From Lasiosphaeria ovina (Eukaryota; Ascomycota; Sordariomycetes; Sordariales; Lasiosphaeriaceae), in NCBI GenBank assembly GCA_033439765.1, contig JAULSN010000008.1, positions 2,356,001-2,420,000 on the forward strand: DNA of 64,000 nucleotides, read 5' to 3'. The position numbers and the translations under genes were made by a program. Under the pieces are notes generated by a model. That model did not search any database. It was not told the origin of the DNA and was given only the letters and a program-made list of their open reading frames with translations. Below, piece by piece: positions 57,848 to 64,000 of this stretch. Within the stretch, counting starts at the first letter, position 1. The number at the start of each line of letters is the position of its first letter.

Positions 57848-59395
57848 TCAATGCTCGCCCAGCGGGTAGTTGAACTTGAGCAGGCCGTTCAGGCCGCCCA
57901 CCCAGGAATCGTCGTCCTCGGCAATTCCATCAGAGTCCCCCGCTCGCGATGACGCGCGGATAACGCAGGGAACACCGCCTCTCCAGCCGTCTGGCGTCCT
58001 CTCGAGCCTCTCCCCCTCGACTCTGACCTCCATGCCAATCGTCACGCCCACCCGCCTCTTCCCGTCGATGCTGACAGGTAGCTCCCTCCCGCGGTTCCTC
58101 TTGCTCAGCCGCAGAACCACCTTGGTGTGGAGCGGGAGCACTAGCGGCCGGAAACTCAGGCTGCGCGGGCTTATGGGCGTGATTAGGATGGACTTGACTA
58201 ATGGATGGACGATGGAGCCACCCGCGCTGAGACTATAGGCCGTCGATCCCGTGGGGGTGCTGATTAGAATGCCGTCGGCAACCGCCTCTGTCAAGTGATG
58301 CCCGTTGACGTAGATGTCGAGTATTGCCAGGTGGGGATGAATGCCGCGGTCGATGGATATCTCGTTGATGGCATGGAGAGACGGCGGGATCCGCCCGTTG
58401 TCCACACCGCTGACGGCCGAGCGAAGTGGCGGCGTCAAGTCCCCAGCGTCACTGCCCGAGGAGAACGGTGGCGCGCCGAGGTCGGGCTCCGAGACCGAGG
58501 TGGGGTTCAGCTGCTCGTTGATGTTTCTCCCCTCGCTATCGTATATGCCGACGCGTAGCCTGTTCCTCAACAGAATCTTGGACGTTCGGTTGATCCCCAT
58601 GCACTTCCCATTCCCTCGAACGCTGTCCCAAGACGGAGAAGGTAATGGCGGCGCCGCAACGGCCATACCATCGTCGCCTTGGGCTCCCGGCTCCCACGGC
58701 TGGCGATTTGTGGCGGCTGCCGCGGCGGCCCGGGTATGGGGAGAGACCAAGTCCTCAACGGGGACGGGACAGCCGCTCATGTAGCACTCCCTGAACGCAC
58801 GCTTATACTCTTCAAACTTCCACTCGCCCAGAAACCCCAAGGTGCCCATGCTAAAGGACAGGATCGGGGGCATGCTGTTGTGTGTCGAGAAGAGGCTCGC
58901 CGCGCGCAGGATCGTGCCGTCCCCGCCCATGGTCGTGATGAGGTCGATCTTTCGAGCCAACCTCTCGGTGGAGACGCCGGGGTCTGCCGTGTAGATGGGG
59001 AACGGCAGGGCTTCGTGGATGTTCCTCGCGACGTGGCTCTCGAAGACGAGGTGCAGGCCCGGGTAGTTCCCGTGGACGTGCTTGGCGAACTCGATGGCCG
59101 ACAGCGTCACCTTTGGCGCGTGCAGCTTCGGCATGAGCAGGATCGTGCGCGGCGGCTGCGGCCAGTGCAGCGCGAGCAGCGACGATGTCGCCGTCTGCTG
59201 GTAGTGCGGGACGATCCGGTCGGGCAGCATCGACACGTCGAGGACCTGTCGGCGCGGCGCCGAGACCGAGAAGCACCGAGCTCCCCTTGATCCTGCCCCT
59301 GCCATTGCGACCGTTCCTATTCCTCCCCCTCCTCCTCCTCCTCTGCTGTGCCAGTTAGGCATGGCACACGCCCTACTACTTAACCTCAAGGCCAT
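57848..59395 (-). CDS. POS5: Mitochondrial NADH/NAD kinase, Pos5 type
   Basis: An intronless gene of 515 residues. The ATG at 59393-59395 is the first in frame; the longer frame starts only with TTG. Residues 1-50 are Arg/Ser/Ala-rich with a Gly run and few acids, a mitochondrial targeting sequence. The NAD-kinase fold follows: GGDGT at 157-161 (phosphate-binding and catalytic), the SFSMGTLGFLGEW block, NEISIDRG and GILISTPTGSTAYSLSAGGS. A long insertion (about residues 225-345) between the lobes is Ser/Pro-rich and partly disordered. The enzyme phosphorylates NADH/NAD with ATP and supplies mitochondrial NADPH for biosynthesis and oxidative-stress defence. The lysophospholipid acyltransferase gene diverges from it 990 bases away. 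Confidence 0.85.
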   Translation of the reverse strand: MALRLSSRACAMPNWHSRGGGGGGGIGTVAMAGAGSRGARCFSVSAPRRQVLDVSMLPDRIVPHYQQTATSSLLALHWPQPPRTILLMPKLHAPKVTLSAIEFAKHVHGNYPGLHLVFESHVARNIHEALPFPIYTADPGVSTERLARKIDLITTMGGDGTILRAASLFSTHNSMPPILSFSMGTLGFLGEWKFEEYKRAFRECYMSGCPVPVEDLVSPHTRAAAAAATNRQPWEPGAQGDDGMAVAAPPLPSPSWDSVRGNGKCMGINRTSKILLRNRLRVGIYDSEGRNINEQLNPTSVSEPDLGAPPFSSGSDAGDLTPPLRSAVSGVDNGRIPPSLHAINEISIDRGIHPHLAILDIYVNGHHLTEAVADGILISTPTGSTAYSLSAGGSIVHPLVKSILITPISPRSLSFRPLVLPLHTKVVLRLSKRNRGRELPVSIDGKRRVGVTIGMEVRVEGERLERTPDGWRGGVPCVIRASSRAGDSDGIAEDDDSWVGGLNGLLKFNYPLGEH

Positions 59396-60385
59396 TGTGG
59401 CGAGGGCGACGGGGAACAAATGGCGATTTCAAGCCAAAAGATTCGTCCTCGGCATGCCGACATGGTCGACAATGGCTTCAAGGACGATGTTGTTCTCCCT
59501 TGCTTTCGACTTTGCGCAGGCAAGCTAGTGCTGGGTCTCGGGTGCTCGTTATGCGCCGTTTCCAGAGCACACAAAACACTCAAGAAAACATCACCGTGCA
59601 ACTGTTTCGAAGAGCTTGCCGCCGGGAGCTGTTCCCAGCAGAGAACTTTGGAGTGGGTTTTCGCTGTCGATGCGATATCGATAACCGATGGTAGCCACCT
59701 AGGAGAGGCGCCAATCATAGGCGGCTTAGGTAATTGGTGTCCCACGCGACCGCCGCTGCTGGCCGCCGTTGTAGCCCCACGTGATGATTACCTAACTGGG
59801 CTGAGCTAAGCTTCCCGGGGTGCACGAGTACCCCGCTCAGGGACCGAAGCTTCCGCAGAGCTGAAGCCTAGAGCATTGGCGGGGGAGCAGCAGGGAAACT
59901 CCCGCCATGACTCTTTACGGCCAGTGACGATGGCGAGGAAGGAGCTCTTGTCCGCCTTGCTGCATTTTTCGAATCACCAAAGAACCGCACACGTTTGGCA
60001 TCTGTAGGCGGGCCTTTGAATCGTGACTGTTGGATTTTCCGCGGGTTGTTGGCCCTTTTCTGGGCCCCCGTCAGACAGCAATGAGCTGGCCAACAGCTGT
60101 GCCACTCAAGTAGGAAAGCATCGCGCCGCCCTGCAAACTCCCGCCCAGCCTCGCCAGCCCTGTGGTTCACCTGCAGCTGCCACTCGCTCTCGTTGACAGC
60201 GCTGCCTGCACGCGACCAAATCTGCCTTGCCTGTTCTGCCGTCGTTTCCTTTCTGTCGACGTCGACGTCGCTCCCACATACCTCGCGAGCATTTTAATTT
60301 CGTGCACACTGGTATTATCGCCGTCTTCCCGTCTTACGTCGTCCGAAACCATCGTTGTCGAATCGTGCTAGATCGTCTCTCCACA
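59396..60385. promoter_or_regulatory. Divergent promoter of NAD kinase and acyltransferase
   Basis: 990 bases between outward-facing ATGs of two metabolic genes. No strong TATA box is seen on either side, as in many fungal housekeeping genes. Pyrimidine-rich stretches precede the acyltransferase start. Confidence 0.5.
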
Positions 60386-61840
60386 ATGTCCACCGATCTC
60401 CGTCAGCGCGTGGCGCTCAAGGCGGCGGTCGACCCTCCCGCACCCGAACTGCTCGCCGGAGCGTCTCTTCAGAGCCCGACTACAGCCGCCCGCGACCCCC
60501 ACCCGTCCGGCAAAGGGGAGAACAGCCGTCTGACCCAAGTGTTCCGAGGCCTGTCGTTCGCAGTATACTTTTTAACATGCTGCATTGCGTATGTAACCCC
60601 TGCTCTCGTCCTTCTGCGTCCCAGCTGACAGTGGCCGTGACTAGAATCCACATCACCCAGCTTATCGGCGCACCGCTGTACTGGATCAACCACGACCTCT
60701 ACTACGCCTACATGTCTCTTACAAAACAGTCGTTCGGAGTAACGATCACAACCATGACAAAGTGGTGGGGACCGACAACTATACGGATCAGCGGGGATGC
60801 CTCAGTCGCGGGCCAGATTCGGAAGACAAAGGACGGGCTGGTCGAGTTTACGTTTCCGGAGCGCATGATCATGATTGCGAATCACCAGGTACGTCTGTGA
60901 GGCTTTCGCCTTGGCGGGTGAGAGTCGAGCTTACAATACATGCAGATATATACAGATTGGTTATACCTGTGGTGGGTTGGCTACGCCAACACGCCAGGGA
61001 TGCATGGGTATCTGTACATCATCCTGAAGGAATCGCTAAAATACATCCCTATTATGGGGGCCGGAATGATGTTCTACGGGTTCATCTTCATGTCCAGAAA
61101 GATGGCCGTCGACCAGCCCCGGATGGCACACCGCCTGCGCAAGCTCAAGACGCAAAATACAACGCCAGAGGGACAGAAATATCTCAACCCCATGTGGCTG
61201 CTCCTGTTCCCGGAAGGCACAAACGCTTCCCAGAATGGGCGGAACAAGTCTGCAAAGTGGGCCGAGAAGATCGGGGTCAAGGATCTAGAGCACCTTCTGC
61301 TGCCACGAAGCACCGGTATCTACTTTTGCCTCACTGAGCTCAAGGGCACCGTCGATTGGGTTTACGACTGCACGGTGGCATATGAGGGCATCCCGTAAGT
61401 TGACACACCCAGTTTTTCACTGTACAGCAGGACTGTAGACTAACCATGTTTACGCCGGTAGTCGGGGCGAGTTTGGGGAGGACTACTTCACTCTCTCTGG
61501 TACCTACTTCCGTGGCCAGCCGCCAAAGTCGGTCAACTTTTACTGGCGGCGGTTCCGGGTAGCGGACATACCCCTGGAGACGCAGGAGCAGTTCGACCTA
61601 TGGCTCCGGGATCGGTGGTACGAGAAGGATGCTCTTATGGAGCAGTACCTCTCTACCGGCCGCTTCCCCCCGAGCCCTTCGGACACCGTCACCAAGGACC
61701 GTCAGGGGTTCATCGAGACCGAGGTGCGCACCCGGCACCGGTTCGAGTTTCTCCAGGTCTTTGCAGTGCTTGGCATGGTCGGCCTTCTCTTCAACATCGC
61801 GTCGAAGACATGGACCCGGCTCCTCCAGGCTTTGCACTGA
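60386..61840 (+). CDS. Lysophospholipid acyltransferase (PlsC/AGPAT, LCLAT1-like)
   Basis: Exons 60386-60588, 60645-60888, 60946-61394 and 61462-61840 join in frame to 424 residues. A hydrophobic segment at about residues 55-85 (FAVYFLTCCIA...) anchors the protein. Motif I NHxxxxD is N147-H148 to D153 (NHQIYTDW), built across intron 2; motif III FPEGT is at 237-241. A second hydrophobic segment (FLQVFAVLGMVGLLFNIA) lies near the C-terminus. Length and the YANTPGMHGYLYIILKESLK block resemble the LCLAT1/AGPAT8 and yeast Cst26/Psi1 branch, which reacylates lysophosphatidylinositol, lysocardiolipin or lysophosphatidic acid in the ER. The exact acceptor cannot be set from sequence. Confidence 0.87.
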
Positions 61841-64000
61841 GCGATGCATCAAGCGGAGACTTTGGGCGATGCCCTCCGTACCGTTCGGCTGATGTTTCCA
61901 TCTTGGCGGATGTAATATGGAGCCGTATGAGAAACGACAATTCGGATCATGACGAACACGACTGGCGGCTGGATATGGTATTTTGGATTTGGTTTCTCTG
62001 TCGATCTAGACGGGATTGGTGGATACGGGCAGCGGTCGGGGGGGGGAGACTTGAACAGGGTCTCCCCAAACTATTATCGAAGCATCTGTGGAACTAGATT
62101 CCAGTATGGTTTTTTTTTTTTTGCATTTGAGCTGTTGGAAGTTGCGACTTGCTTGCATAAGATACCTCTCAGCCTGGCGTTTGTTTGCAGCGTGGGCGGC
62201 CTTGGGACGAGATACTCTAGAGGGGAACTTGGTGGCGTTTGGGTTTTTTATTTATATACCTCCCTCCTTTCATCGACAGCGTTCAACATTCCTATCCTTC
62301 TATGAAGTTTTCCAACACGGAGTTCGGTGAGCATCACGATAGCACATGTCGTTCCCATCCGTGAGGTTACATTTGCGGGACCCCGAATTGGACGAGTTCC
62401 CAGCGCGTTTCCCCGGAAGCGTCTGACGAGTCCCTGGCGAGCACCATGGAGACGAAGTTGCATGTGGCATCCGACACGCACGGATCGATATCGGAGCCAG
62501 GGGCATTCGGCACCCCGTAATGGACAAACTAGCTCCCGCCTGGTTGCGATACCCGGAATCGACGTTGTGGGCAGATGACCTCGTGCGTCGTCGCGGGGGC
62601 CAATCGGGTGTTGGCAAATTCCTGAACTAACACCAAACAAGGTCCCAAGGGCCAATTCGACGACAACATGCCTGGCCAGCCTGCAATCCATCGCCCCGGT
62701 TTAACTTACTACAAGTTCTTTGCTTTCGGGCTTAACGGTTTTTCTTTTCCAGAATTCGGGGGAAAAGCAGGCGAAGTCTTTTTTGCACAGAGCAGGGCCC
62801 AGGGCCTTGACTGAAGTTGCCCAGCCCCCCGCCAGTTCAGTCTCGCGGAGTCACTCGCCGTCTCCTGGATCTTGGTTACCTTAGACTGTAACATTTAGCA
62901 AACCCCCGGCACGCAGGGTCCGGGTAGCACGGGAATGGCAAACTGGAATTAAAACATGAGTGAACGAGGATCAGCCTCAGACCTCAAGTGCAGGTACAGT
63001 ACATACAAATGCAGCAAAAATTACAAGTCAGCAGTGGGCACGGGTCAATTACTGGGAACATGCCATTACGCAATGGTGGAGTATGCGGCTTGAAGCGTCC
63101 ACGGGTTTTCTCTTCTGGGTGTGTGAATCATGGCCGTTGTTGTAACTAATTGCCTCTGGTCTGGCCTTGATGTCATAGGCGCCGGACCTGGTATGTAGTC
63201 ATGGAATTTAGACGGACGGGTTGCGCAAACCAGAGCAGTGTGCCCAACCAAGGCAGGCGCGCTTCTCGACTTTCAGAACTTGTACCGGGCAACCGGGGTC
63301 GTCTCTTGTCAGTGCTGCAATTGACCATCTTGAGCCCTTCCGTTGACACACGACATTGACGATGAGCTCTTGGCCTCGGACGAGCAAGCCGACAGTTGCT
63401 GGAGGACCCACTGGTCGACGCCACCTAAGCTCACCAGCAGCCAGTCTTCAGGGGTTGCGGGCCGTCATCGGAAGCCTCCGTCCATGGGGTATATCATCAA
63501 AACGGATTAGCTTTGACCACACCCGGTGTCGATGGCCGTCCGTGAAGCTCTCTTCCTGGCACTGTAGCGCGGCCGCGCCCACCGGCTAACCGGGGAAGGA
63601 GCGAGGGAGGACGAGGAGGGAGGATCCAGTTCAAGTTACGCAGCCGGGCCGTTTGTTGCAACTGCCCACGTCAAACTTTAAAAAGGGTGCGGGACAAACA
63701 TGGATGGCACCATTTTGTGACTGTTTTCACTCTGTTTTTGACTTTGACTAGGCACCTGCCGGAGTTGAGCTCATCTTTAGGTTTTGCTTAGCTTTTCCCC
63801 TCACTGCCCCTTTTCCTGAACATCATCTCCCCCATTCTCAGCCCCGTTCCTGTCCTGTCGTTTGGAAGGACGCCAGAAAACTGTACCTACATATTAGCGC
63901 AAAGCAGGCAGGTGATTCGGCAGTACGAAATACACCATCACCTACCTTTCGATGTCGGCAAAGACGGCCACGGACCGAGGGGCAGAGGAGAAAACTTTGG
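61841..64000. other. Gene-free right end of the window
   Basis: 2.2 kb after the acyltransferase gene. It holds G and T runs (about 62037-62047 and 62109-62121), a 3' flank with no gene, and from about 63690 a C/T-rich sequence that may be the promoter of a gene starting beyond the window. The small frames here carry no motif. Confidence 0.5.

Noticed and set aside
4609..61840. A specialised-metabolite gene cluster joining the epoxide hydrolase, dioxygenase, LPMO and regulator
   Set aside because: No backbone synthase, and the members lie up to 30 kb apart with housekeeping genes between them.

Overview
This window is nuclear DNA of a filamentous ascomycete. Genes are split by short (about 50-190 nt) GT-AG introns with CTAAC/CTGAC-type branch sites, and it carries fungal-specific families (CFEM, AA9 LPMO, Zn2Cys6 regulator, HSPA12-type Hsp70, TauD-like dioxygenase). 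The gene content suits a Sordariomycete; a Sordariales/Chaetomiaceae placement is only an inference. All gene models were spliced by hand from the sequence and checked for frame.

Layout. 1-728: 3' end of an unrecognised gene with an Ser-Gly repeat tail. 729-4608: repeat-rich, gene-free DNA with two related units carrying tRNA-like A/B boxes, a 23-bp minisatellite and a 12-bp tandem repeat. 4609-9256: a CFEM GPI-anchored protein converging on an FHIP/RAI16 endosome-dynein adaptor. 11045-15280: a class-3 lipase-like protein and an ARMT1/DUF89 phosphatase. 16146-22928: a region with two stop-interrupted genes (epoxide hydrolase with a UAG and a frameshift; Hsp70-like gene with a single UAG in an otherwise intact nine-exon frame) around a helical protein of unknown function. 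23465-24278: an AA9 LPMO, followed by an intron-containing tRNA-Ala. 25347-29989: two paralogous cysteine/histidine-rich proteins 3 kb apart. 33734-34598: a cysteine-rich single-pass membrane protein.

35763-40010 is the most unusual part. Two long, almost wholly alpha-helical proteins without signal peptides are transcribed divergently from a 771-bp spacer, and one has a roughly 43-residue hydrophobic, glycine-rich segment between coiled-coil blocks. This layout recalls two-component alpha-helical pore-forming proteins, but that is inference from architecture alone.

42367-61840 is mostly conserved cell biology: a small conserved-looking protein, a Sec72-like TPR subunit of the ER translocon, a regulator with a mid-protein Zn2Cys6 cluster, a TauD-like oxygenase, a mitochondrial NADH/NAD kinase (Pos5 type) and a lysophospholipid acyltransferase, the last two sharing a divergent promoter. 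Several 2-4 kb spacers (26.6-29.6, 30.0-33.7, 49.1-52.7, 54.2-57.8, 61.8-64.0 kb) show no gene I can support.
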